A DNA stretch of 64,000 bases. It comes from Microbacterium candidum (GTDB taxonomy: Bacteria > Actinomycetota > Actinomycetes > Actinomycetales > Microbacteriaceae). The position numbers and the translations under genes were made by a program. The stretch lies in contig NZ_JASXSZ010000006.1 in the NCBI RefSeq assembly GCF_030315975.1, positions 150,702 through 214,701 on the forward strand, read 5' to 3'. Positions 8,087 to 16,768 of the stretch are shown in pieces; positions within the stretch are counted from its first letter, which is position 1; every line of letters starts with the position of its first letter. Under the pieces are notes generated by a model, which ran no database searches, was not told the DNA's origin, and worked only from the letters and a program-made list of their open reading frames with translations.

Positions 8087-9384
8087 GCGACCCGTACACG
8101 CCGCAGAGCGGCGATCCGTCGTTCGATGTCGAGTCGTACGACCTCGACCTCGCGTACAAGGTGCGCGTCAACCGGCTGGAGGGACGCGCGGTCATCAACG
8201 CCGTCGCCGCCCTGCCGCTCCGTTCGTTCGCGCTGGACCTCGTGGGCCTGCGCGCCACGCGGGTGCGCGTCGACGGGGATCGCCGCACGACGTTCCGGCA
8301 GGGCGCCCACGGGCTGCGGGTGACGCCGCCCGCGCCGCTGGCAGCGGGCGAGGCGTTCTCCGTCGAGGTCGTGTACGCCGGGGCCCCGGTGCCGCGCCGC
8401 ACCCGGTGGGGGACCATCGGCTGGGAAGAGCTCGAGAACGGCGCGCTCGTCGCGTCGCAGCCGATCGGCGCTCCGACGTGGTTCCCGTGCAACGACCGCC
8501 CGGACGATCGCGCGCAGTTCCGGATCCGGATCCGGACGGACGCCCCCTACACGCCGATCGCGACCGGCGTCCGTCTGTCGGCGGGCCGTGCCGGAGGCAT
8601 GTCCACGGCCGTCTACGAATCGCACGTCCCCACGGCGACGTATCTCGTCGCGGTGCACGTCGGCGACTACCGCGAGACACCTCTCGACGGGCCGGTCCCC
8701 ATCGCCCTCGCCCATCCGGCGCCCCTCGCGGTGGCCGCCCGGACGGCCTTCGCGGATGTCCCGCGCATGCTCGAGGTCTTCGGCGACGCGTTCGGGCCAT
8801 ACCCGCAGGAGTCGTGCACGATCGTCGTCACCCCCGACGATCTGGAGATCCCGCTCGAGGCGCAGGGACTCGCCGTCTTCGGCGCGAATCATCTGGACGC
8901 CGCATCCCACCGCCTCGTCGCGCACGAGCTCGCCCACCAGTGGTTCGGCAACAGCGTCGGGCTGGCGCGCTGGCGGGACATCTGGCTCAATGAGGGCTTC
9001 GCCTGCTATGCCGAGTGGATCTGGTCGGAGGCGTCGGGCGGGCCGAGCGCCGACGCGCTCGCCCGCGAGCATTACGAGCTCGTGCGCGCCGAGCCCCAGG
9101 ATCTGCTGCTGACCGATCCCGGCCCGGACGACATGTTCGACGACCGCGTGTACAAGCGCGGAGCGCTGGCCCTCCACGCCCTGCGGATGACGCTGGGGGA
9201 TGACGCGTTCTTCGACCTCGTGCGCGACTGGACGACCCGCCATCGGCATGCGCTCGTGACGACCGACGACTTCCGGGCGCTCGTCGCGGCTGCCGGGCAC
9301 GCGGAGCTCCTCGCGGAGTGGATCGACCGGATGCCGCTCCCAGCACTCCCGCCGCTCAGGATGCCGCGCGGAACGCAGCGCTGA
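8083..9384 (+). CDS. M1-family zinc metallo-aminopeptidase
   Basis: A 433-residue M1 peptidase, shorter than the classical about 850-residue PepN because it lacks the C-terminal helical domains. The zinc site is intact: HELAH at 281-285 and the third ligand E304 in NEGF, the canonical HExxH-x18-E. An exopeptidase-loop equivalent (EAQGLAVFG) precedes it. No signal peptide is seen, so it is probably cytoplasmic. The GTG start at 8083 overlaps the synthetase stop (GTGA), implying translational coupling. Polymer-degrading enzymes of epsilon-poly-lysine producers are reported as zinc aminopeptidases, so trimming or self-protection is a plausible role, inferred from context. It converges with the PPTase gene, overlapping by 29 bp. 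Confidence 0.92.
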   Translation: MSDPYTPQSGDPSFDVESYDLDLAYKVRVNRLEGRAVINAVAALPLRSFALDLVGLRATRVRVDGDRRTTFRQGAHGLRVTPPAPLAAGEAFSVEVVYAGAPVPRRTRWGTIGWEELENGALVASQPIGAPTWFPCNDRPDDRAQFRIRIRTDAPYTPIATGVRLSAGRAGGMSTAVYESHVPTATYLVAVHVGDYRETPLDGPVPIALAHPAPLAVAARTAFADVPRMLEVFGDAFGPYPQESCTIVVTPDDLEIPLEAQGLAVFGANHLDAASHRLVAHELAHQWFGNSVGLARWRDIWLNEGFACYAEWIWSEASGGPSADALAREHYELVRAEPQDLLLTDPGPDDMFDDRVYKRGALALHALRMTLGDDAFFDLVRDWTTRHRHALVTTDDFRALVAAAGHAELLAEWIDRMPLPALPPLRMPRGTQR

Positions 9385-9841
9385 CCACGAGGTCGTCCGG
9401 CGCCGTGACGTCGACGCCGCGATACCGGCGCTCACCCTCGCCGTCCCGTCCCGGCACGACCGCCGTCCACTCCGACCCGTCCGGTGTGATGCGCACCGAC
9501 TCCGGGGCGACCCGAAGGCCGCGACCGTCGGCCTTCAGCGCGGCCTCGACCCGCGTCCACGCGCGTGCGCCGGGCGTTCCAGCCGGTTCCGCGTCGATCC
9601 CGAAGGCCGTCGCATCCGCCGCCGGCATCACACCGACGACGGCGACCTCACCGGCGTACGACACGCTCGCCCGCCACGGCGTGCCCGGCAGCTGAACAGG
9701 ACCGTGCGGGCCGCCGCAGAACGGGCACGGCGCGACGATGTCGACGTCGCCCACGAGCTCGCGCACCAGCGCCCATGCCGTGTCGCGGCGCGCGGTCCCG
9801 GGAGGTACGGGCCGCCACGCGATCCGCAGGCCGTCGATCAC
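9356..9841 (-). CDS. 4'-phosphopantetheinyl transferase (compact Sfp type)
   Basis: Transfers the phosphopantetheine arm of CoA to a carrier-protein serine. The 161-residue product keeps the two family signatures: FGIDAE (80-85, Mg-binding Asp and Glu) and WTRVEAALKADGRG (95-108, the W-x3-EA-x2-K motif). It is shorter than Sfp (about 220), lacking part of the N-terminal lobe. A CPFCGGPHGP stretch (39-48) matches the Cys-x2-Cys-G-x-PHG segment common in this family. The neighbouring Pls-like synthetase has a carrier domain, making Ser562 of that protein the obvious target. The GTG start at 9841 is a best guess: a 12-bp direct repeat (9831-9842 and 9848-9859) duplicates the start region out of frame. 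Confidence 0.82.
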   Translation of the reverse strand: MIDGLRIAWRPVPPGTARRDTAWALVRELVGDVDIVAPCPFCGGPHGPVQLPGTPWRASVSYAGEVAVVGVMPAADATAFGIDAEPAGTPGARAWTRVEAALKADGRGLRVAPESVRITPDGSEWTAVVPGRDGEGERRYRGVDVTAPDDLVVSAAFRAAS

Positions 9842-9870
9842 CGCACTCCGTCGATCACCGGAAGACCGGG

Positions 9871-10809
9871 TCAGTCGCGCGGTTCGTGGGTCTCGATCGC
9901 GACGATCCCGGAGCCGGGGTTCGTCGCCGACAGATGCACGACGGAGAACGCGCCGGGCTCGAGCGCGGAGGCGCTGCCGAGGTACGACCCGCGCAGCGTG
10001 CCGGTGGCCAGCGCGATCTCGTTCAGGATGTCGGGGAGCACCGGCCCGTGGCTGCATAGGACGACGGGGGTGCGCTTGCGCACGCGCTTGCCGATGACGG
10101 CGCGCACGTCCGCTTCGCCGGTCTCCCACGCATCCTGGCTGAGCTGCTCCGTCCGCTCGATGCGCCGGCCGGTCTCGGCGGCGAGCGGCGTCACGGTCGT
10201 CACGCACCGCACGGCGTCGCTGGAGATGATCTTCCGGACGCCGAAGGCCCGCAGCGGGCCGGCGACGGCCTTCGCCTGGCGTGCGCCTTTGGCGGTCAGA
10301 GGACGCAGGGCGTCGGCATCCCTCCAGTGCTCGCGGGCCGTGGCCCGCCCGTGGCGCAGCACGACGAGGGGGAAGGTCTCCAGCACGCCGTCGTCGACCA
10401 CCTTCAGGAAGTTCTCCAGGATCTCGATGTCGACCGGGTAGCTCAGGTAGCTGCGCGCCTTCTTCGGCGTCACCCACTCGAGCGCGGCGATCTCCTTGTT
10501 CGGGACGAACGCCGACGAGCGGATCGCGTCGTCGGTCGCCTCCGCCGCCCAGTAGTGGACGATCTTCTGCCGCTTGCTCGGCATCCGATACCGCGAGACG
10601 CCGACCGGGATCCCGAGGGCGACCCGGATGCCGGTCTCCTCGTAGATCTCGCGCGCCGCGGTCTCGGCGAGCGTTTCGCCCGGATCGACCTTGCCCTTGG
10701 GGAGGGTCACGTCGGCATACGCGGTGCGGTGGATGACGAGGATCAGCAGTCTCCCGTCGACCCGTCGCCAGACGACGCCCCCCGCCGCGTAGACAGCGGT
10801 GTCCGTCAT
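9871..10809 (-). CDS. MutT1-like Nudix hydrolase fused to histidine phosphatase
   Basis: A 312-residue two-domain protein like mycobacterial MutT1. The N-terminal Nudix domain (about 1-135) carries the Nudix box GKVDPGET ... REIYEETGI that binds the metal and pyrophosphate. The C-terminal histidine-phosphatase domain (about 148-312) starts with LRHGRA and has the second catalytic histidine in CSHGPVL. In Mycobacterium the pair converts 8-oxo-(d)GTP stepwise to the monophosphate; diadenosine polyphosphates are another known substrate class. The ATG overlaps the ppk stop (ATGA), so the two genes are coupled, linking polyphosphate metabolism to nucleotide clean-up. Confidence 0.93.
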   Translation of the reverse strand: MTDTAVYAAGGVVWRRVDGRLLILVIHRTAYADVTLPKGKVDPGETLAETAAREIYEETGIRVALGIPVGVSRYRMPSKRQKIVHYWAAEATDDAIRSSAFVPNKEIAALEWVTPKKARSYLSYPVDIEILENFLKVVDDGVLETFPLVVLRHGRATAREHWRDADALRPLTAKGARQAKAVAGPLRAFGVRKIISSDAVRCVTTVTPLAAETGRRIERTEQLSQDAWETGEADVRAVIGKRVRKRTPVVLCSHGPVLPDILNEIALATGTLRGSYLGSASALEPGAFSVVHLSATNPGSGIVAIETHEPRD

Positions 10810-12971
10810 CGGACCGCCCGCGCTCGGCGTCGGCGATGGACGACGCTCATCGTCCGATCCTGCAGATCGACGAGCGGCTTCCCCTCCTCGTCGACGCGGT
10901 GCCGGATCCACTCGCCGTCGGGGCCGAGGTGCCACGAGCTCGTCCCATCGCTCATCGCGAGGGTGAAGAGATCGTCGAGCTCCTTCAGGTGCGCGGGAGC
11001 CACGACCCGCACGAGCGCCTCGACCCGGCGGTCGAGGTTGCGGTGCATCATGTCGGCGCTGCCGATGTACACCAGCGGGTCGCCGTCGTTGTGGAACGTG
11101 AAGATGCGCGAGTGCTCGAGGTAGCGGCCCAGGATGCTGCGCACGGTGATCGTCTCGCTGAGCCCCTCCACGCCGGGCTTGAGCGAGCAGATGCCGCGCA
11201 CCCACACCTCCACCGGGACGCCGGCCTGGCTCGCGCGGTAGAGCGCGTCGATGATCTGCTCGTCGACCATCGAGTTGACCTTGATGCGGATGCCCGACGG
11301 GGACCCTGCGAGCGCATTGCGGCGCTCGCGCTCGATGAGCCGCAGCAGGCCCTTGCGCAGGTGCAGGGGAGCGACGAGCAGGCGCTTGAACTTCTTCTCG
11401 ATCGCATATCCGGAGAGCTCGTTGAACAGGCGGGTCAGGTCGCGCCCGACCTGCTCGTCGACGGTGAACAGGCCGAAGTCTTCGTAGATGCGGGAGGTCT
11501 TCGGGTTGTAGTTGCCCGTGCCGACGTGGCTGTAGCTGCGCAGCACCCCCTCCTCCTCGCGGATGACGAGGGCGAGCTTGCAGTGGGTCTTGAGGCCCAC
11601 GAGCCCGTAGACGACGTGGACGCCGGCCTTCTCGAGCTTGCGCGCCCACACGATGTTGGCGGCCTCGTCGAAGCGGGCCTTGACCTCCACGAGCGCCAGG
11701 ACCTGCTTGCCGGCCTCGGCGGCGTCGATCAGCGCCTGCACGATCGGGCTGTCGCCGGACGTCCGGTACAGGGTCTGCTTGATGGCGAGGACGTGCGGGT
11801 CCTTCGCGGCCTGTTCGAGGAACGCCTGCACGCTCGTCGCGAAGGACTCGTACGGGTGGTGCACGAGCACGTCCGCCTTGCGGATCGCGGCGAAGATGTC
11901 CGGGCGCTCGTTGGTGTCGCCCGGCTGGAAGGCGAGAACGGTCGTCGGCACGTGCGGCGGGTACTTGAGGTCCGGCCGATCGATGCGGAAGAGATCGAAC
12001 AGGCCCCGCAGATCGAGCGGGCCGGGGAGACGGTAGACCTCCTGCTCGGTGATCGCCAGCTCGCTGATGAGCAGGTCGAGGGTCACGTCATCCATGTCGT
12101 CCGTGACCTCCAGACGGATGGGCGGCCCGAACCGGCGCCGCAGCAGCTCCGCCTCGAGCGCCTGGATGAGGTTCTCGGTCTCGTCCTCCTCGATCACGAC
12201 GTCCTCGTTGCGCGTGAGACGGAACGCGTGATGGTCGAGGATCTCCATGCCCGGGAACAGGTCGCCGAGGTTGTTGGAGATGAGGTCTTCGAGCGGAAGG
12301 TAGCTGACGCCGCCGTCCTCGCGGCGCACCTCGACGAACCGGGGGAGCATCGGCGGCACCTTGAGGCGCGCGAACTCCTGGCGCCCGGTGCGGGCGTTGC
12401 GGATGCGGATGGCGAGGTTCAGCGAGAGGCCCGAGATGTAGGGGAAGGGATGCGCCGGGTCGACCGCGAGCGGCATCAGCACCGGGAACACCTGCGCCTG
12501 GAAGTAGCGGTAGAGACCATCGCGTTCGCCGTCGGTGAGCGCATCCCACGTCGTGACATGGATGCCGGCCTCCTCGAGGGCCGGCTGCACGAGGATCTGC
12601 CATGCGTCGGCGTGCCGCTCCTGCAGGCGGTGCGCCTCGGCGGAGATGTCGGCGAGCACGTCGATCGGCGCACGGCCGACATTCGTCGGGATCGCGAGGC
12701 CGGTCACGATGCGGCGCTTCAGCCCCGCGACGCGCACCATGAAGAACTCGTCGAGGTTGCTGCCGAAGATCGCGAGGAAGTTCGCCCGTTCGAGCACGGG
12801 CAGCGACGGGTCCTCCGCGAGCTCGAGCACGCGCTGGTTGAATGCGAGCCAGCTCAGCTCGCGGTCGAGATAGCGGTTCTCGGGCAGCTCGGAGTCGAAG
12901 GATTCGTCCAGGTCGAAGTCGTCGTCGTCCGCGTCGCCGAGACCGGCGTCGAGCACCTCGGGTTCGATCAT
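10806..12971 (-). CDS. ppk1: Polyphosphate kinase 1
   Basis: Reversibly polymerises the gamma-phosphate of ATP into inorganic polyphosphate. 721 residues from the chosen start (MIEPEVLDAG); an acidic N-terminal tail precedes the PPK N domain (ENRYLDRELSWLAFNQRVLELA). The catalytic half shows HPYESF, RTSGDSPIVQAL, the autophosphorylated His region HVGTGNYNPKT and SADMMHRNLDRR. A further in-frame ATG at 13034 would add 21 residues with no good ribosome site. Plus-strand GGTTAAC at 13004 with GGCGCCG 11 bp on is a weak PHO-box-like pair upstream; control by phosphate is known for ppk in Streptomyces but only suggested here. Confidence 0.95.
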   Translation of the reverse strand: MIEPEVLDAGLGDADDDDFDLDESFDSELPENRYLDRELSWLAFNQRVLELAEDPSLPVLERANFLAIFGSNLDEFFMVRVAGLKRRIVTGLAIPTNVGRAPIDVLADISAEAHRLQERHADAWQILVQPALEEAGIHVTTWDALTDGERDGLYRYFQAQVFPVLMPLAVDPAHPFPYISGLSLNLAIRIRNARTGRQEFARLKVPPMLPRFVEVRREDGGVSYLPLEDLISNNLGDLFPGMEILDHHAFRLTRNEDVVIEEDETENLIQALEAELLRRRFGPPIRLEVTDDMDDVTLDLLISELAITEQEVYRLPGPLDLRGLFDLFRIDRPDLKYPPHVPTTVLAFQPGDTNERPDIFAAIRKADVLVHHPYESFATSVQAFLEQAAKDPHVLAIKQTLYRTSGDSPIVQALIDAAEAGKQVLALVEVKARFDEAANIVWARKLEKAGVHVVYGLVGLKTHCKLALVIREEEGVLRSYSHVGTGNYNPKTSRIYEDFGLFTVDEQVGRDLTRLFNELSGYAIEKKFKRLLVAPLHLRKGLLRLIERERRNALAGSPSGIRIKVNSMVDEQIIDALYRASQAGVPVEVWVRGICSLKPGVEGLSETITVRSILGRYLEHSRIFTFHNDGDPLVYIGSADMMHRNLDRRVEALVRVVAPAHLKELDDLFTLAMSDGTSSWHLGPDGEWIRHRVDEEGKPLVDLQDRTMSVVHRRRRARAVR

Positions 12972-13035
12972 CCCAACATCATTGCAGGCGCCTGCGACCA
13001 GCGGGTTAACGAACGGCGCCGCCATCGCGCGCACG

Positions 13036-13066
13036 GGGCCCGCCGTCTCCCCATGACGGCGGGCCC
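13036..13066 (-). terminator. Hairpin downstream of the secreted-protein gene
   Basis: Perfect 12-bp arms (GGGCCCGCCGTC at 13036-13047 and GACGGCGGGCCC at 13055-13066) with a 7-nt loop, between the leftward gene ending at 13082 and ppk1. No U-tract, as usual in high-GC actinobacteria. Confidence 0.75.
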
Positions 13067-13081
13067 GCGCACGTCACATGC

Positions 13082-13714
13082 CTACGGGCAGTGCACGGCC
13101 GGGTTGTACATCGCGAAGGTCCCGGACGGGTCGGCGCGCCACAGCCAGGCGTGCAGCGCGTAGTACGCGGGCAGCCCGAACGGGTTCGAGGCGTCGAACG
13201 ACATGAACGTCTGGCCGAACAGCCGCGGCGGCGAATGATGCGTCGCGTTCCACTGGCTCTGGAACACGATGTACTCGACGCCGACGAGCACGCGCGACCC
13301 GTCCGGATGCGGCTCGTAGATGAGGGCCTCCGGATGCATCGCGTCGATCGTCCCGTCGGTCACGTTCGCGAGGTTCACGTAGTGCTCGCCCATCGCACCG
13401 GAGCCGGCCGGATCGACGATGCACGTCTGGCCGGCCTGCGGACCCGACACCTTCGGCACAGGGCCGGTCGGGTAGTCCGCGAGGCGCGCGGCGCCGCCGA
13501 AGTCCGCATACACCGCGAGGGCGTTGCGCACCGGGTCGAGCTGGCTCTGGTGCGCCTGCCCGGTCGCAGGTCCCATGCCCGGCATCGCCGACATCCCGAG
13601 GGTGCCGGCGGAGGCGTCCGCCGACGCCGAGCCCGTGGCGACGATCCCCGCCCCCGCCACCACGATCAGCGTCGCGGCGATCGCGGCGATGCGCGACCGC
13701 ATCCTGCCGCGCAT
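13082..13714 (-). CDS. Secreted protein of unknown function
   Basis: 210 residues with a clear Sec signal peptide: basic start MRGRMRSR, hydrophobic core about 9-27 and an Ala-rich cleavage region near ATGSASADA. No catalytic motif is recognised. The mature part is rich in aromatic residues and contains two cysteines (GQTCIVDP and the penultimate Cys of the C-terminus NPAVHCP) that could form a disulphide. It starts one base after the stop of the nickel-binding protein gene, so the two are co-transcribed and may act together, for instance in metal handling at the cell surface (inference). Confidence 0.8.
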   Translation of the reverse strand: MRGRMRSRIAAIAATLIVVAGAGIVATGSASADASAGTLGMSAMPGMGPATGQAHQSQLDPVRNALAVYADFGGAARLADYPTGPVPKVSGPQAGQTCIVDPAGSGAMGEHYVNLANVTDGTIDAMHPEALIYEPHPDGSRVLVGVEYIVFQSQWNATHHSPPRLFGQTFMSFDASNPFGLPAYYALHAWLWRADPSGTFAMYNPAVHCP

Positions 13715-13715
13715 G

Positions 13716-13967
13716 TCAGCTGCCCTCCTGCACCTGGTAGATGCTGGTGGCGACGAGCCCGTGGGACTCGCGGTGGACGGTGTTCGCCGCATCGGCCGAG
13801 GGTGCCTCGACGAGGCAGAAGATCCGCCCCTCCGGTTCGTCCACCCAGTACCGCAGGTAGTGCACTCCGTACTTGTCCTGCGTCTGCAGGTCGGCCATGT
13901 GCGCCTTCGCCACGTCGCCGACCGCCACAGCTCCGTCCATCTCGTGGACATCCATGAAAAGGGGCAT
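13716..13967 (-). CDS. SCO4226-like nickel-binding protein (DUF4242)
   Basis: 83-residue ferredoxin-fold protein of the DUF4242 family, whose Streptomyces member SCO4226 binds nickel. Several candidate metal ligands are visible: His in MDVHEMDG, AKAHMAD, YGVHYLRYW and HRESHGLV. Length and the opening MPLFMDVHE match the family. A ribosome site (AAGGA) precedes the ATG. It is the first gene of a two-gene unit with a secreted protein; the upstream gap contains an inverted repeat CACCCA-TGT-TGGGTG (14059-14073) that might be an operator. Whether nickel is the physiological ligand here is not shown. Confidence 0.85.
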   Translation of the reverse strand: MPLFMDVHEMDGAVAVGDVAKAHMADLQTQDKYGVHYLRYWVDEPEGRIFCLVEAPSADAANTVHRESHGLVATSIYQVQEGS

Positions 13968-14058
13968 GTCTCGTTCCTTCCCCGATGATTCCGCCCGGCC
14001 TGTCGGCCGGGCACTCCTGACGGTAGGTCGCGGACGAGCCCCGCCGGATCGGCGGGAT

Positions 14059-14073
14059 CACCCATGTTGGGTG
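14059..14073. promoter_or_regulatory. Inverted repeat, candidate operator
   Basis: CACCCA-TGT-TGGGTG, perfect 6-bp arms with a 3-nt spacer, about 90 bp upstream of the DUF4242 gene and 40 bp from the LuxR-family gene's 3' end. Spacing suits a dimeric regulator; which one is unknown. Confidence 0.35.
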
Positions 14074-14114
14074 CATGGACTGCCTATGCGCCGAGGGTCG
14101 AGCCGGGGGAGCAC

Positions 14115-16745
14115 CTATGCCGGAGGTGCGGTGACGCGTTCGCGTGAATGCGCTGCGGCGGCGGCCCGATTGCCGACGCCGAGCTTCGCGAGGATCGCGG
14201 AGACGTGATGGTCGACGGTCCGGGTCGAGATGAACAGGTCCGCGGCGATCTCCGCGTTCGTCCGTCCTTCCTGCAGGAGGGCGAAGACGTCGGCCTCGCG
14301 CTCCGTCAGCCCGTCGGGATGAGCGACCGTCGACTCGCGCCGGCCGCGGGGAGCCGCGTGGCCACCGGCGCGCAGATCACGGCGCACGCGGTCGGCCGCG
14401 GCGTTCGCACCGAGACGCTCAAGTCGGACGACAGCGTCGCGCATGGCGTCCGCATCCCCCGTGTCGACGAGGGCGAGCGCCGCATCGTACGGCGCACCGC
14501 GGTCGTCGAGCGCGCGCGCCGTCGCGGCGGCGTCGCCGTCGAGAGTGAATCGGAAGGCGTCCGCCACCGCGCCGTCGACGGGATGCGGCATCCCGCCCAC
14601 GCGGCGCACCCACACGAGATACTGCCCGCGCTCCCACGGATCGGAGAGCGCCGGGACCGCAGCGGCCGCAGGCAGCGCGGCACGAGCGGCGGCGTCGTCG
14701 CCGGCGATCCACGCCGCCTCCGCTCGGCGCAGCGCTCCGTGGACCGCCCAGTAGTCCATGCCCGCGTGCGCGGCGATATCGTCGAGGTCGTCGAGAAGGC
14801 GGGCCGCATCCGGATCTCCACGGCGGATCGCGATCGCGGCGAGCGAGTGGTACGCCGTCGCGAGGTTGAAGTCGGACCCGCCGGTGCGGAGGATGCGCCG
14901 TGCGAGGTCGAGCGACTCATCCCATCGCCCCTCGTGCGCGAGGTTGCAGACCTGATAACCGCGGAGGCACGTCGCGTACGTGCCGATGTCGTGCTGGTCG
15001 CAGTAGGCGATGCCCTCGGCGTACCACCGCTCGGCCTGCGGATACTCGTACAGTCCACCGAGGATGCCGACCAGGTTGGCGTACGCGCGTCCCGCCCGCA
15101 CATGGGCACCGGAGTCGATGGCGAGCTGGAGGGCGGTGCGCATCGTCTCCAGCCATTCCGTCCTCCCGTCCATGGAGAGGACGCACGCGCGCGTGTTCAG
15201 CGCCGAGCTCTGCACCTCCGGCAGGCCGAGGCGCACCCCCAGGTCGTACGCGACGGAGGATGCGGCGAGCGCCTCGTCCTCGTCGACCGCCATCGCAGTG
15301 GCTGCGAGGGCGTCCCACGCCCACGCCAGCTCGGGCGTCTCGCCGAGCGGCTCCAAGACGTCGACGGCGGCGCGGGCGGGGCCGTGGGCTGCGTCGCCGG
15401 TCTGCGATCGGGAGAGCCGTCGCAGCGCGTCGCCCTGCCGCAGACGGTCGCCCAGCCGCTCCCACTCCGCGATCGACTCGGCGAGAAGCTCCTGAGCCTC
15501 GTTCCATCGGTCGAGGATGACCAGCTCCTCGGCGAGCTCGTCGTGGAGTTCGGCCCGCTCGGCCGCGAGCGCCGCATCAGCCGATCCGGTCGTCGATGCG
15601 CCGGCGGGGACGAAACGCAGCGCACGCTCGAACTGCGTCGCCGCTTCGCGGTGGGCGGACAGCGCCCGCGCGCGCCGCGCCGCCCGCGGCGCGAACTCGC
15701 GGACCGCGGCGGAGTCGTCCGCCTCGTCCGCGTGGTGGGCAAGCCGCGCGTCATCTGCGCACCCGGTCGCACGCAGCGCCGCGAGGATGCGGGTGTGCGC
15801 CACCGACCGGCGGTGGGCGGTCGTGGCCTCCGCGATGGCGAGGCGTGTCAGCTCGTGCCGGAAACGCACCTCTCTACCGGTCGAGACGGCGATGCCGGAG
15901 GCCAGCATCGCGTCGATCACCGGATCCGGATCGATGCCGGCGGCGCGCAGCAGCGCGGGCTCGACGGTCGAGCCGGCGAGGGCGCACAGCTCGATCGCGC
16001 CCTGCGTCCCCTCCGGCACTGCGGCGAGGCGGGCGAGCACCGCGTCACGCGCGGACGACGGGATGCCGGCGCCCGGATTCCCGAGCACTTCGGTCACGTA
16101 GAAGGGGTTGCCGCCCGTGAGCCTCCGCAGCGCCCCTGCGTCGATCCCCTCCTCGCGTGCGGATCCGACGCCCGATCCGGCGGCGAGGCGTGCGATCGCA
16201 TCCTCCGAGAGCGCGGGCAGATCGATCCGTCGCGTGCCCTGAAGCGGTGCGAGATCGCCGAGCACGACGCGCAGAGGATCGTGCAGGCCGAGCGCGTCGT
16301 CGCGGTACGTCACGAGCATGAGGACCCGACGTTCGCGCAGTCGGCGGCCGAGGAAGCGGACGAGATCCAGGGTGGATGCGTCGGCCCAATGCAGATCCTC
16401 GACGATCAGCATCGTCGTCTCGCCCGGGCGGTCGACCTCGGCGAGCATCGCCGCGAACAGCGCATCGCGACCGGCTCCGGCCGAGACGGCTTCGGCGAGG
16501 GGCCCCTTCGTCGCCGCGGCCAGGTCGAAGAGCGGGCCGAGCGCACGCGGCGTGAACAGACCGTCGCACGCGGTGCGCAGGACGCGCCCGTGGGGGTCGA
16601 ACGCGCCGGCGAACGCGTCCACCAGTGCCGTCTTCCCCGCTCCGGCCTCGCCGGGCACGAGGACGAGCCGGCCGAGCCCGGAATGGGCGTCGGTCGCATA
16701 GTCCCCCAGGGATCGGAGCGCCGCGTCGCGCTCCAGAAGCGCCAC
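14115..16745 (-). CDS. LuxR-family ATP-dependent transcriptional regulator (LAL/MalT type)
   Basis: 876-residue STAND-type regulator. A P-loop ATPase domain follows the N-terminus (GEAGAGKTALVD, about 32-43; Walker B-like MLIVEDLHWAD about 120-130). A long helical TPR-like sensor region covers about 380-800, and a C-terminal LuxR helix-turn-helix closes the protein (LTEREADVFALL ... NAEIAADLFIS). The GTG at 16745 (VALLERDAALRSLG) is chosen because the conserved ATPase module begins there; the frame is open far upstream but that part lies over glnR. Ligand and targets unknown. The leftward neighbours encoding nickel-binding and secreted proteins are candidate targets. Confidence 0.9.
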   Translation of the reverse strand: MALLERDAALRSLGDYATDAHSGLGRLVLVPGEAGAGKTALVDAFAGAFDPHGRVLRTACDGLFTPRALGPLFDLAAATKGPLAEAVSAGAGRDALFAAMLAEVDRPGETTMLIVEDLHWADASTLDLVRFLGRRLRERRVLMLVTYRDDALGLHDPLRVVLGDLAPLQGTRRIDLPALSEDAIARLAAGSGVGSAREEGIDAGALRRLTGGNPFYVTEVLGNPGAGIPSSARDAVLARLAAVPEGTQGAIELCALAGSTVEPALLRAAGIDPDPVIDAMLASGIAVSTGREVRFRHELTRLAIAEATTAHRRSVAHTRILAALRATGCADDARLAHHADEADDSAAVREFAPRAARRARALSAHREAATQFERALRFVPAGASTTGSADAALAAERAELHDELAEELVILDRWNEAQELLAESIAEWERLGDRLRQGDALRRLSRSQTGDAAHGPARAAVDVLEPLGETPELAWAWDALAATAMAVDEDEALAASSVAYDLGVRLGLPEVQSSALNTRACVLSMDGRTEWLETMRTALQLAIDSGAHVRAGRAYANLVGILGGLYEYPQAERWYAEGIAYCDQHDIGTYATCLRGYQVCNLAHEGRWDESLDLARRILRTGGSDFNLATAYHSLAAIAIRRGDPDAARLLDDLDDIAAHAGMDYWAVHGALRRAEAAWIAGDDAAARAALPAAAAVPALSDPWERGQYLVWVRRVGGMPHPVDGAVADAFRFTLDGDAAATARALDDRGAPYDAALALVDTGDADAMRDAVVRLERLGANAAADRVRRDLRAGGHAAPRGRRESTVAHPDGLTEREADVFALLQEGRTNAEIAADLFISTRTVDHHVSAILAKLGVGNRAAAAAHSRERVTAPPA

Positions 16746-16768
16746 GTGTCCGATTATCCTCCGATCGG

